In this document: piece after piece, positions 24,662 to 33,387 of the stretch | How the letters are laid out: the number at the start of each line of letters is the position of its first letter | Numbering within the stretch: position 1 is the stretch's first letter | Assembly: GCF_030162935.1 (NCBI RefSeq) | Contig: NZ_JASAUZ010000003.1 | Coordinates: 48,664 to 112,663, forward strand | Length of the DNA: 64,000 bases | From: Comamonas halotolerans | GTDB lineage: Bacteria; Pseudomonadota; Gammaproteobacteria; Burkholderiales; Burkholderiaceae_C | Direction of reading: 5' to 3' | Notes under the pieces: model-generated | What the model saw: only the letters and a program-made list of their open reading frames with translations | Told to the model about the DNA's origin: nothing | The model's database searches: none | Program-made: the position numbers and the translations under genes

Positions 24662-26839
24662 ATGCAAGCCATTGCACATAACGAAGCGCCTAAGCAATCT
24701 GAAGGCGAAGACCTGGACAAAAGCGCTTTTCTGCAGACGTTGCTGAGCAAGCGTTCAGAGGCTATTGCTGGGCGTGCTGGCTCTGGCATTGAAACAGAGT
24801 GGACAGAGGATGAAGAGCACTACCAGGGGATCGATGATGCCAACCGGGCTTTTCAGACTGCCAACCAGCTGTATCGCAGCAAGAACATTGGTGTGGATGC
24901 CAAACCTGATAGCCAGCAACTACGTTCGGTAATGTTCTTGAACATAACCCGCTCCTATGTGGATGCAGCCAGCGCACGCGTTGCTGATATGTTGCTGCCC
25001 ACAGACGACCGTAGTTGGCAGATCAAGGCCACGCCGATTCCCAAGCTCTCCGACGCAATGTTGAATCAATTGCGTGAGGTGATGGGGCCGCTATATGACC
25101 GCGCAACCATGGAGCAGTTCGTTGTGCAGCAGGTGGAGGCCGCCAAAGAAGCTGCACTGAAGATGCAATCAGCTATTGACGATCCTTTGGTTGAGAGCAA
25201 TTGGCACGGTGAAGTACGTCAGCTGATCGAGGACGCGGCGCGTATTGGGGCGGGTGTGCTCAAGGGGCCTTTCCCGGTGTTGCGTCAGGTGCGTATGCCG
25301 TACAAGCATCCCGTCACAGGGCATATCCATTATGTGAAGGCGCAAGAGGTCAAGCCTGCGAGCAAACGGATCGATTGCTGGAACTTCTTTCCAGATCCAG
25401 CATGCGGAGAAGACGTTCACAACGGAAGCTATACCTGGGAGCGGGACTATATTGGTCGGCGCAAGCTAAAAGAGTTGCTCAAAGACAGTAGCTACGATGC
25501 GGAAGCTATACGCAAAGCGCTCAAACAGGGACCAGGACGAACACGCCAGGGCACGGAGGCGGTGTATCGACCGAATGAAGACGAGTACGAAATGTGGATC
25601 TTCTACGGTCATTGCGCAAGAGACAGTCTGCGCGCAATGGGTGTTGAGCTTGACGAAGAAGAAGACGAGCGATTGCCGACGATGGCAGTGGTTATCAACG
25701 ACATGATCGTCAAGTTGGTGCTCAGCCCACAAGAAGATGGTGAGTTCCCGTATGACGTGCTGGCTTGGCAGCGTAGGCCAGGTATGCCCTGGGGTGTTGG
25801 CATCGGTCGGCAGATCCGGACCGTGCAGCGCATGCTCAATGGAGCGGTGCGCGCCATGATGGATAACGGTGGCTTGTCAGCTTCGCCTCAAATTGTGATC
25901 GGCAACGGCATTACCCCTGTTGATGGAAATTTCACGATTCGTCCGGGCAAGGTATGGCGTGCTGAGACCTCATCTGACGTTGCAGATGTACGGGGCGCCT
26001 TTGCCAGTTTTAGTGTGACCAGCGTGCAAAACGAGCTGATGAACATCATCAACTTCGCGCTCAAGATGGCTGAGGACACCACAGGCATGCCTGCGATGTT
26101 GCAGGGTATCCGTGGCGATGCTCCTAACACCCTGGGCGGCATGCAGATGCAAAACAACAATGCAACCAGTGTGCTGCGCAGACTGGCCAAGCGCTTTGAC
26201 GACTACATGACTCGCCCGCATATCCAGCGCTACTTTGACTGGATGATGACTTACAGCGAGGACGAAAGCATCAAGGGTGACTTCGAGATAGAAGTGCGGG
26301 CTTCTTCGGCACTGGTTGAGCGTGATGCCCAGCAGCAGTTCTTGACCACACTGTTGTCAGTGTCCGCGAACCCGGTCTATGGCCTGGATCCGGAGTTGCT
26401 GGCCGAGGAACTGGTCAAGGGTCAGCGCCTGGAAGTGAAGAACTTCAAGCTGTCGCCAGAAAAGCGGCAGCAGTCCGCGCAAGTTGATCCTACGGCGCAG
26501 GCCAAGGCCAAGCTGCTGGAGGCTCAGGCTACGGACAAGCTGGCTGATGCCGAAAAGAAACAGGCTCAAACAGTGGGCATTCGCGGAGAGACTGTCTATG
26601 GTGCTGTGCAGACGGCGCAGGTCATAGAGCAAGTACCTGGCACTGCTACCACTGCAGACGGTGTGCTGGGCACGATTGGCTTTGTAGACCAGAACGCAGC
26701 ACCCATGGTGCCGCAGGCCAGCGCTGCGGGGCAGGCTATCGATGTGCCACAGAACACCAATCCCACAACACCTGCCAGTCCATCAGTTGGATTGCACCAG
26801 GGTATAGAAACACCAGAGGCAGACGGCGTGAATTCTTGA
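24662..26839 (+). CDS. P22-type portal protein
   Basis: The 725-residue protein has portal features: DEEHYQGIDDANRAFQTANQLY, ARVADMLLPTDDRSW, CWNFFPDPACG and GMPWGVGIGRQIRTVQRMLNGAVR. The C-terminal tail is Gln/Ala rich and helical, possibly a barrel. It forms the dodecameric channel for DNA. The start is one base after the terL stop. A terminator follows at 26856. Confidence 0.9.
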   Translation: MQAIAHNEAPKQSEGEDLDKSAFLQTLLSKRSEAIAGRAGSGIETEWTEDEEHYQGIDDANRAFQTANQLYRSKNIGVDAKPDSQQLRSVMFLNITRSYVDAASARVADMLLPTDDRSWQIKATPIPKLSDAMLNQLREVMGPLYDRATMEQFVVQQVEAAKEAALKMQSAIDDPLVESNWHGEVRQLIEDAARIGAGVLKGPFPVLRQVRMPYKHPVTGHIHYVKAQEVKPASKRIDCWNFFPDPACGEDVHNGSYTWERDYIGRRKLKELLKDSSYDAEAIRKALKQGPGRTRQGTEAVYRPNEDEYEMWIFYGHCARDSLRAMGVELDEEEDERLPTMAVVINDMIVKLVLSPQEDGEFPYDVLAWQRRPGMPWGVGIGRQIRTVQRMLNGAVRAMMDNGGLSASPQIVIGNGITPVDGNFTIRPGKVWRAETSSDVADVRGAFASFSVTSVQNELMNIINFALKMAEDTTGMPAMLQGIRGDAPNTLGGMQMQNNNATSVLRRLAKRFDDYMTRPHIQRYFDWMMTYSEDESIKGDFEIEVRASSALVERDAQQQFLTTLLSVSANPVYGLDPELLAEELVKGQRLEVKNFKLSPEKRQQSAQVDPTAQAKAKLLEAQATDKLADAEKKQAQTVGIRGETVYGAVQTAQVIEQVPGTATTADGVLGTIGFVDQNAAPMVPQASAAGQAIDVPQNTNPTTPASPSVGLHQGIETPEADGVNS

Positions 26840-26855
26840 TTGCGGCCACAAAAGC

Positions 26856-26890
26856 AACCCTCCCTGCGAAAGCTCGGAGGGTTTTGTTTT
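26856..26890 (+). terminator. Terminator after the portal gene
   Basis: CCCTCC...GGAGGG hairpin followed by TTTTGTTTTG. Confidence 0.8.
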
Positions 26891-26907
26891 GTGAGTTCTT
26901 GAGGTCT

Positions 26908-26925
26908 CCCCCGCCTAGGGTTTCA
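26908..26925 (+). promoter_or_regulatory. Late motif, copy 2 (head unit)
   Basis: CCCCCGCCTAGGGTTTCA, 50 bases before the 26958 start and just after a terminator. Confidence 0.65.
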
Positions 26926-26957
26926 TTAAATGCGCAGGCATCTGGACACTGCAGGGC

Positions 26958-27179
26958 ATGACACAGCCACTGGACTTCAGCTCACCAACATGGAAAGCAA
27001 TTGCAGCGAAAGCCGGAGAGCAGCTTTGCGTGTTGCGTGAGAAGAACGACAGCGCCTCCATGGATGCAATACGCACAGCAGAGCTGCGCGGACGTATCGC
27101 TGTGTGGAAGGAGCTGCTGGCCTTGCCTGAAAAGGTAAACCCAGCACACAACGTCACCGTCGATCCTATGGACTACTGA
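26958..27179 (+). CDS. Phage late hypothetical protein (73 aa)
   Basis: Contains STWKAIAAKAGEQLCVLRE-like helices and ALPEKVNP. Small proteins with this pattern often sit between portal and scaffold genes. It is the first gene of the unit started by motif copy 2. Role unknown. Confidence 0.65.
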   Translation: MTQPLDFSSPTWKAIAAKAGEQLCVLREKNDSASMDAIRTAELRGRIAVWKELLALPEKVNPAHNVTVDPMDY

Positions 27180-27214
27180 CCGTGGCTAACCTTGAAGTTT
27201 AGGAGTGCAAGCGC

Positions 27215-28093
27215 ATGAACGCACAAGAGCAGTTAGAGCAAGAAGCCGCGTTTGAGGCGAGCTTCGCAGGCAAAGAGTTACCAGCGTCGGAAGCCCCCGC
27301 AACGGCAACACCAGCCAGTGCCGCGGCATCCGCTGAACAACTTCAGCCCGAGGAGCACGCCGAACAAGAAACAGCGACCACACCAGGAGCCCAGCAAGAG
27401 CAGCCTGCTGCCCCTGCTGAAGAAGATCCTGAGGTGTTTGATGGTTTCAAGCGAAGCGAAGTGCTACGACTGTTTGAGCAAGCCTCCAAGGTGTCTGATC
27501 TCGAACTGCAGTTACGCAAGGCAAATGGCCGCATCGGTGATCTTCTCCGCAAAAAGGCCGAAGCCCCAGCGCAATCCCAGGTGCCGCCGCAGTCAGCTGC
27601 GCCCGTACCAGCCAACCCTGAGTTGGAGCAGTTCGCGAAAGACTTTCCGGAGATAGCTCAGTACGTTCAGGCCGTGATCCCACAGGCATCGAAACCGAAG
27701 GAGGCCCCGCAGGTAGAGCAGCAGCAGACCGAGGCCAGGGACGCTGTACCTACACCTGCCGCGCTGGATCCCGTGGATATTGAGCTGGCTGTGATGGATC
27801 GCATGCACAAGGGGTGGCGACAGACCGTGCAGTCACAGGAATTCAACCTGTGGCTGGGGGCGCAACCGCACGAAGTGCAGCAAGAGTTTGAAGTTGCTGA
27901 TACCGCAGACCGCCTGGCTGCAGTGATTGGCCAGTATTCACAGTGGAGCACCGCCAGAGCCGAGGCCGCTAACAAAGCAGCCAAGGGCAAGCAGCGGCTG
28001 CAGGCTGCTGTGACGCCGACCAGTCAAGCACAGCGCCCAACGGCTGAGCTCACCGAAGAAGAAGCTTTTGAGGCCGCGTTTAACTCTAAATAA
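27215..28093 (+). CDS. Head scaffolding protein
   Basis: A 292-residue acidic, Ala/Gln/Pro-rich, mostly helical protein with a coiled coil near 100-120 (SKVSDLELQLRKANGRIGDLL), directly before the capsid gene, as in P22-like phages. The C-terminus ends in TEEEAFEAAFNSK; an EAAFEASF motif also occurs near the N-terminus. It would template prohead assembly and then leave. Confidence 0.8.
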   Translation: MNAQEQLEQEAAFEASFAGKELPASEAPATATPASAAASAEQLQPEEHAEQETATTPGAQQEQPAAPAEEDPEVFDGFKRSEVLRLFEQASKVSDLELQLRKANGRIGDLLRKKAEAPAQSQVPPQSAAPVPANPELEQFAKDFPEIAQYVQAVIPQASKPKEAPQVEQQQTEARDAVPTPAALDPVDIELAVMDRMHKGWRQTVQSQEFNLWLGAQPHEVQQEFEVADTADRLAAVIGQYSQWSTARAEAANKAAKGKQRLQAAVTPTSQAQRPTAELTEEEAFEAAFNSK

Positions 28094-28119
28094 GTGAGCG
28101 CGGTACACGGAGAAAGAAC

Positions 28120-29157
28120 ATGGCTCAATTTACCTCTGGATCCCCAGCAGCCCGTCTCGGCAAACTCAAGGGGGATATTCTTAAACATGCAGTGCCGGCT
28201 GAAGTTCTGGGCATGTGTGGGCAGCAACGCCAAATTCCCAAGAACAGCGGTTTGACGGTCGTGCATCGACGCTATCTGCCTTACGGGGCATCTGCGGCGA
28301 ACGCCAACTCGATCAACCGCCCGAAGGCTGATCCGGCAAACCATATGCTCATTGAAGGCGTGACTCCGCAAGCGGACAGCCTGACGCCACAGGATATTTC
28401 TGTGACGCTCAAGCAGTACGGTTGTCTGTATCAGCTGACCGATGTGGTTGCGGACACCTACGAAGACGATGTGCCAGCTGAGATGAAAAAGCAGACTGGT
28501 GAACGCATTGCTTTGGTGCGCGAGATGATCCGCTACGGTGTGCTCAAGGCATGTACGAATGTTTTCTATGCGGGCGGGGGCTCTTCGCGTGCCACGGTGT
28601 CCAAAAATATTGAGTTGAAACTGCTTCGCAAGATCAGCCGCAATCTTCAGGCCAACCATGCCAAGCGCATCACCGGTGTTCTGGATGCTGGCCCCAAGAT
28701 TGCCACACGTCCCGTGGAAGCTGCTTATGTGGTGTTCGTGCATACCGACGCAGAAGCGGATATCCGCGATCTCGAAGGCTTTACGCACACCAGTGAGTAC
28801 GGTACACGCACGCCTATTTCACCTTATGAGTTGGGCAGTTGCGAAAACTTCCGCTTTGTGACTACGCCTGAGCTTTCGCCTTACTTGGATGCGGGTGCCT
28901 TGATTGGTTCGACAGGCCTGACAGGTGACACCAAGGTCGATGTGTACCCGTTCATCATGGTGGGCGAGGATGCATACGGCCAGGTGGCATTGCGAGGTGT
29001 GAACTCAATTGACCCCACTTACATCGCTCCCGGCGTCAAGGATAAGTCCGATCCGCTGGGCCAGCGTGGCTACGTGGGTGCCAAGTTCTACATGGAATGC
29101 ACCATGCTCAACGAAGGCTGGATGGCCGTCGCTGAAGCAGGGGTGACAGCCTTGTAA
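28120..29157 (+). CDS. N4-gp56-family major capsid protein
   Basis: The 345-residue sequence has the N4-gp56 signature: VVHRRYLPYG, LTPQDISVTLKQYGCLYQLTDVVADTYEDD and the C-terminal VYPFIMVGEDAYGQVALRG with GYVGAKFYMEC. It forms the icosahedral shell in an HK97-like fold. An inverted repeat follows the stop. Probably the most expressed late gene. Confidence 0.93.
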   Translation: MAQFTSGSPAARLGKLKGDILKHAVPAEVLGMCGQQRQIPKNSGLTVVHRRYLPYGASAANANSINRPKADPANHMLIEGVTPQADSLTPQDISVTLKQYGCLYQLTDVVADTYEDDVPAEMKKQTGERIALVREMIRYGVLKACTNVFYAGGGSSRATVSKNIELKLLRKISRNLQANHAKRITGVLDAGPKIATRPVEAAYVVFVHTDAEADIRDLEGFTHTSEYGTRTPISPYELGSCENFRFVTTPELSPYLDAGALIGSTGLTGDTKVDVYPFIMVGEDAYGQVALRGVNSIDPTYIAPGVKDKSDPLGQRGYVGAKFYMECTMLNEGWMAVAEAGVTAL

Positions 29158-29173
29158 GGGTACGTGCCCACAT

Positions 29174-29208
29174 CAACCCCCGAGCTGATGACAATCTCTC
29201 GGGGGTTG
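29174..29208 (+). terminator. Perfect inverted repeat after the capsid gene
   Basis: Eleven-base arms CAACCCCCGAG/CTCGGGGGTTG with a 13-base loop but no T-run. It may stabilise the capsid mRNA or act as a weak terminator. Confidence 0.6.
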
Positions 29209-29239
29209 CCAAATCTTCCAACCTTTGCCGAAAGTTGAT

Positions 29240-29701
29240 ATGGCTACCTCTCAACCTAAAAAGCCTGCAGTCGATTCGACCAACGAATACCTGGGCGCGA
29301 GCAATACCATGGAGTTTGGCGTTGTGCCTGACTTCACGAGCGAGATCATTGATAACCCGATTCCGGATATGGCGTCCGCTGAATACGAGGCCTTCATGAA
29401 TGAGCCGGTGATGGTGACAGTGATGTCCAGCGGAAAAGACAACGAGCACATGTTTGTGCAAGTCGCGGTCAATGGGGTCATCCAGATGTTCAAGCGCGAT
29501 GTGCCGATTGTGGTCAAGCGCAAGTATGTGGAACGTCTGGCACGCGCCAAGGAAACCGGATACGAGCAGACACTGGATGATCGTCTGGGCGAAGCCATGA
29601 ATCGTTTGACCTCACACCACAGCCTGCGCTATCCCTTCCAGGTTAACCGTGATGACAATCCACGCGGTGCGGCCTGGCTGCGCTCAGTATTGGCCTCTTA
29701 G
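29240..29701 (+). CDS. Capsid-associated phage protein (153 aa)
   Basis: Begins MATSQPKKPAVDSTN, with NEPVMVTVMSSGKDNEHMFVQVAVNG and VVKRKYVERLARAK. Found between capsid and adaptor genes in N4-gp56-type podoviruses. Perhaps a head decoration or completion protein. An upstream alternative start adds five residues. Confidence 0.65.
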   Translation: MATSQPKKPAVDSTNEYLGASNTMEFGVVPDFTSEIIDNPIPDMASAEYEAFMNEPVMVTVMSSGKDNEHMFVQVAVNGVIQMFKRDVPIVVKRKYVERLARAKETGYEQTLDDRLGEAMNRLTSHHSLRYPFQVNRDDNPRGAAWLRSVLAS

Positions 29702-29718
29702 CAGCAGGGATTGGCGCC

Positions 29719-30387
29719 ATGAAGGTCAAAGAACTGATCAGTCTTTATCGAACGCAGTCTCTTGATAAAGTCTCAGGCAAGAACCATGGGGACATATTCA
29801 GCACAAATGAAGAGTTGATCCTCTACGCCAATGAGGCGCAGGTGGAAGCCTGCCGCCGCAGTGAGTTGCTGCTGGACTCCACAGGGCCAATGTGCACGCA
29901 TGAGCTGGCGCCAGGTCAGCGTTCGATTTCCCTTGATGGTCAGGTGCTGACCATTCGCCGTGCCTACATTGGCGCTCAACCGGTGCGATCTGTGGATGCG
30001 CAATGGCTGGATGACTCCATTCCTGGCTGGGAAGACGATGAGCGCTGCGCTTCGCCTATGTATTTGGTCACAGGCATGGATAGCAACAGCTTGTATCTGT
30101 ACCCTAAGCCCAGTAATGCAGTGACGCTGCGATTGACTGTCTCTCGTTTGCCGAAGGTTCTGGCTGGCGATGATGATGAGCCGGAGATCCGTGCAGAGCA
30201 CCATGCTGGGCTGGTCGAATGGATGCTGTTTCGCGCCTACAGCCGCGAAGACAACGACCTGTACAACGACACCAAAGCCGCGCTGTGCCTGCGCCGGTTT
30301 GAAGCCGAGTTCGGCTCCAAGGTGAGTGCACGCAATGAAACTTGGATGCGCCAAGCAGAGAGTGTGTTGCCGGGGCCGATTGCTTGA
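29719..30387 (+). CDS. Head-tail adaptor protein (P22 gp4-like)
   Basis: The 222-residue protein begins MKVKELISLYRTQSLDK, with TNEELILYANEAQVEACRRS and the C-terminal HAGLVEWMLFRAYSREDNDLYN, a pattern of phage adaptor proteins that dock under the portal. P22 gp4 is of similar size. No terminator follows, so its transcript may continue toward array 1. Confidence 0.75.
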   Translation: MKVKELISLYRTQSLDKVSGKNHGDIFSTNEELILYANEAQVEACRRSELLLDSTGPMCTHELAPGQRSISLDGQVLTIRRAYIGAQPVRSVDAQWLDDSIPGWEDDERCASPMYLVTGMDSNSLYLYPKPSNAVTLRLTVSRLPKVLAGDDDEPEIRAEHHAGLVEWMLFRAYSREDNDLYNDTKAALCLRRFEAEFGSKVSARNETWMRQAESVLPGPIA

Positions 30388-30488
30388 GGGGTGCTGGGGG
30401 GAACCAACACATTGGCTATCCTCCCCAACGGTGTCCACGGGCTTGGCCTTCCCATTGGTGTTTATTACTGATTCAATTGCTTGTCACT

Positions 30489-30855
30489 TCAAGTGGCACA
30501 GTCCACAGTACATAGAAGACGGTCAGACATCACTATTAAGAAGGCAAAGCAAAGCCACAAAAAGGCTGCATAGCGGACATCGTTTTGAATGTCTGGCATA
30601 TGAACAATCAAAAATCCGCATCTAAACGCACGCCTGTTTCGCAATGGTGTTTTAGTTTTGCAGCAACGGAAACGCAATAATTGATTCTCTTGCTTCAGAC
30701 ATTGAATTTCGTGATAGGTAACCGCAAGTTTGCCGACAAGATCTTCATGCTTGCTTGGCAAGAGCGTACAGGCCATTGTTCATGTTCCAGGAAATAGGAT
30801 TTTTCTGGGGCGAAAGCATTCTGAGGTTTTCTTCAAAGTACTCTTTCACACTCAT
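30489..30855 (-). pseudogene. Frameshifted small gene upstream of array 1
   Basis: From the minus-strand ATG at 30855 (ribosome site AAGGAAGG), MSVKEYFEENLRMLSPQKNP runs into a stop at 30745. One base out of frame the sequence continues as HEDLVGKLAVTYHEIQCLKQENQLLRF, a natural coiled-coil continuation. I read this as one small protein broken by a one-base shift near 30750. It is driven by copy C of the divergent element. Function unknown. Confidence 0.45.
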
Positions 30856-30872
30856 ACGAACCTTCCTTGTCA

Positions 30873-30940
30873 ATGGTTGTGTAAGGAGCTGTATCGTAGC
30901 CAAAGCAGCGGCGGGTACCAATTGGGGCAAGAACTGAGAA
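30873..30940. promoter_or_regulatory. Divergent regulatory element, copy C, next to array 1
   Basis: Aligns base for base over 68 bp with copies A and B. On the minus strand TTGGTA-17-TACGAT is a promoter for the broken small gene. On the plus strand the position of the A and B start codons is an ATG at 30941, 55 bases before the first CRISPR repeat. It may thus be the leader-side promoter of array 1. Confidence 0.7.
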
Positions 30941-30995
30941 ATGGAACTTTTAGAGGTGGAGCCGCAGTCCAGTATTAGACTGACTACGTTTTCTT

Positions 30996-31504
30996 GTTCC
31001 ATGCCGTACAGGCAGCTCAGAAAGAACGGGGCCCGGAACCTTACTAAGTCCCAACGATCGCTGCCGTATAGGCAGCTCAGAAAATGCCGCGTATGCAGTA
31101 ACTCTGCCGCAGTTGGTTCGCTGCCGTATAGGCAGCTCAGAAAAGATCGTTACCCTGCAAGGTTTCGAGCCACGCGTTCACTGCCGTATAGGCAGCTCAG
31201 AAAACAAGGAGGGCTGCGTAAGCCCCGAGCGAAGTGTTCGCTGCCGTATAGGCAGCTCAGAAAGTTTTGGAGCGGTGATCCCCAGGAGCTGGTGAGTTCG
31301 CTGCCGTATAGGCAGCTAAGAAAATGGAGGATTAATACAGCAAGCAGCGCGCAATGTTCGCTGCCGTATAGGCAGCTCAGAAAATGACGGAGATAGCCCT
31401 GCGCATCTCGTTAGCTGTTCGCTGCTGTATAGGCAGCTCAGAAAATCTGGTTTACACAGCATGCACACCATGTCTCGTTCGCTGCTGCACAGGCAGCTTA
31501 GATA
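30996..31504 (+). CRISPR. Type I-F CRISPR array 1 (9 repeats, 8 spacers)
   Basis: Repeats start at 30996, 31056, 31116, 31176, 31236, 31296, 31356, 31417 and 31477. The 28-nt repeat begins GTTCGCTGCC and ends CTCAGAAA; its CTGCC/GGCAG stem with GTATA loop is the Cas6f hairpin of type I-F. Spacers are 32 nt, except the seventh (31384-31416, 33 nt). Repeats vary: the first (three changes), second (one), fourth and sixth (one each), and the last two. The last is degenerate as expected at the distal end. No cas genes are in the window. Spacers 4 and 5 (31204-31235, 31264-31295) recur in array 2. Confidence 0.95.
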
Positions 31505-31518
31505 GATTCGTTTAACTC

Positions 31519-31542
31519 AAACCCGCTTCGTCGGGTTTTTTT
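31519..31542 (+). terminator. Terminator after array 1
   Basis: AAACCCGCTTCGTCGGGTTT hairpin with T-run, 14 bases after the last repeat. Confidence 0.85.
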
Positions 31543-31545
31543 AAT

Positions 31546-31563
31546 GCCCCGGCTAGGGTTTCG
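31546..31563 (+). promoter_or_regulatory. Late motif, copy 3
   Basis: CCCCGGCTAGGGTTTCGT directly after the array 1 terminator and 75 bases before the 31621 start. Confidence 0.7.
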
Positions 31564-31620
31564 TTGTAGCCACTTATCCCAACAGACTTGGAGCCAAAGC
31601 AAACAAGCGAGGCTCTATCC

Positions 31621-32796
31621 ATGGCTAGCAATCCAACCCAACAAGCGTATGACAACTGGCAGGCGGCCAAGACTCCCTGGTACCGTCAAAGCACGCCGAC
31701 CAGCGCAGGCAGAGAGAAAGAGGCTGAGGATGCCTATTCGCAGGCAGTGCGCAATCCGCGCAGTGGGGTGGCCTTCGGTGGCAATCCTGGTGCTCCAGCA
31801 AAACCTGCTGTTGCGGCTCCATCAATGAGTGCAGTGGATACGGCACAGCAGGTAACGCCAACGCCAGCTACGCCCGCATCAAAACCAGAACCTTCATTTG
31901 TGAATGGTGCAAGCCAAGTATCACCAGGCATTTACCGCGTTGGCGATAGTTATGCAGGGACAGCAGAAGCGGCTAGCGCCCTTAACGCAGTGCCAGCACT
32001 GAAACCCTCTGCGCAAAACATGGAGGCTGCTGAAGGTTTGGCTGGGCGTAGATCCCTGGTTGAGGCAGCAGACTTACAACTGGGCCAACAGGCCCAGCAG
32101 GTAAGAGCACCTACTGCCACCCACAGCGGCAACGACTGGACCGCACGAGAGATGCTGCGACGCCAGAAAATGGATGCAAGTAGTTTGATCCATAAGTCCC
32201 ATTGGGCACCAAAAGGATCTGGGCTTGCGGCTCAGGCAGCGTACCAAAAAGCTGCAGCTGCAGACATTGCGGCCATGACCGGAGGACAAACGCAAGCTGA
32301 CGTAGCGACCATGCAGCAAAACGCAGGGTTGATTGGTGAATCCATGCGCCAAGATGGCGCGAACCAGCGCGAAGGGCAGCGTAGCTTGATGGATGCAGCC
32401 CGGCTGAAAGGTGATCTGACCACGCAGGGTTTTGCCCATCGCGCAGCAGCACAGCAAGAGCAGTTGCGCAATACGCTGCTTGATCCGAACGCTACGTCAG
32501 AGCAGCGTGCACTTGCGCAGCGGTCGCTGTCTGCACTGGCAGGTAAGACTGCGGCGGACAGGATGCAGACTGTGAACTTGCCAGACACTACCAATGAGAT
32601 GGGTGCGGTGGTTCGCGGGGGACAGGCCTTGATACGTGTGCTAGAGGATGGCACTGCCCAGCAGGTACCAGTTGGATCAATGTCTTCAGAGCCTCCAGCG
32701 AACCACATTGATGCATTGCGCAAGGATCCCAAATTGGCAGCCTTCTTTGATGAGCAACATGGCAAGGGTGCTGCAGCCCGGTATTTGGGACGTTGA
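31621..32796 (+). CDS. Late virion-associated protein, Ala/Gln-rich (391 aa)
   Basis: Start MASNPTQQAYDNW has GCGAGG eight bases upstream. Helical, Ala/Gln-rich with a proline linker around 60-110. Position before the giant ejection protein suggests an internal or ejection protein such as those between adaptor and gp16 in P22-like phages. No recognised domain. Confidence 0.6.
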   Translation: MASNPTQQAYDNWQAAKTPWYRQSTPTSAGREKEAEDAYSQAVRNPRSGVAFGGNPGAPAKPAVAAPSMSAVDTAQQVTPTPATPASKPEPSFVNGASQVSPGIYRVGDSYAGTAEAASALNAVPALKPSAQNMEAAEGLAGRRSLVEAADLQLGQQAQQVRAPTATHSGNDWTAREMLRRQKMDASSLIHKSHWAPKGSGLAAQAAYQKAAAADIAAMTGGQTQADVATMQQNAGLIGESMRQDGANQREGQRSLMDAARLKGDLTTQGFAHRAAAQQEQLRNTLLDPNATSEQRALAQRSLSALAGKTAADRMQTVNLPDTTNEMGAVVRGGQALIRVLEDGTAQQVPVGSMSSEPPANHIDALRKDPKLAAFFDEQHGKGAAARYLGR

Positions 32797-32900
32797 AATA
32801 TTTTCTAGCGAGTTCTTGATAGAAGCTGATTAGTCTGACGGGAGGGTGTTAGTTAAGGCTGTTAAATTGCTACAACCTTCAATTTCTTTCCCTAGCTATC

Positions 32901-33290
32901 ATGACTCTCGCAGAAATTTGCATCTTGGTTGCCTGCTTGCTTCCAATAGTCTGTGCTGGTATCGCCAAGTCCCGAAGCTTTGGCAAGGATAAGCAAGATG
33001 GTGGTTTTGATAACCATAACCCTCGAGCTTGGATGGCTGGCCTCGAGGGCTGGCAAGCACGTGCTCATGCGGCACAACTCAATAGCTTTGAAGCATTGCC
33101 ACTCTTTATTGCTGGTGTTCTGGTGGCTCAGCAGCATAGTGCTCCTCAGCATTTGGTTGACGCTTTTGCGGCTGCATTTATCGTCCTGCGAATTGGCTAT
33201 ATCTGGGCGTATCTGAATGACTATGCCAGCTTAAGATCCGTGATCTGGGCTTTGGGCATTGCTTCTTGTATCGCACAGTTCTTCCTATAA
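32901..33290 (+). CDS. MAPEG-family membrane protein (129 aa)
   Basis: Four hydrophobic segments and the signature WQARAHAAQLNSFEALPLFI, then VLRIGYIWAYLNDYASLRS, fit the MAPEG superfamily (membrane glutathione-linked enzymes). It has no obvious role in virions and sits between ejection genes, preceded by a non-coding stretch. It is most likely a host-derived moron. Substrate unknown. Confidence 0.8.
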   Translation: MTLAEICILVACLLPIVCAGIAKSRSFGKDKQDGGFDNHNPRAWMAGLEGWQARAHAAQLNSFEALPLFIAGVLVAQQHSAPQHLVDAFAAAFIVLRIGYIWAYLNDYASLRSVIWALGIASCIAQFFL

Positions 33291-33338
33291 GAACTCGCTC
33301 CAGCACATCATCCCTGGCTCGCCTAAATGGGTTTACAG

Positions 33339-33356
33339 GCCCCGGCTAGGGATAGT
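33339..33356 (+). promoter_or_regulatory. Late motif, copy 4 (ejection protein)
   Basis: GCCCCGGCTAGGGATAGT, 49 bases before the 33388 start. Confidence 0.7.
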
Positions 33357-33387
33357 GTTTGAGCTGACAAGTTAGCAAAGTGGGAGC

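Noticed and set aside
29174..29208. Inverted repeat after the capsid gene as a packaging or attachment site
   Set aside because: It is simply placed after the capsid stop and lacks any second copy; mRNA stability or weak termination is more likely.
30941..31387. Long plus-strand frame with repeated SLPYRQLRK units
   Set aside because: It is the CRISPR repeat read as protein; the 60-base period keeps one frame open. The same occurs at 40272-40697.
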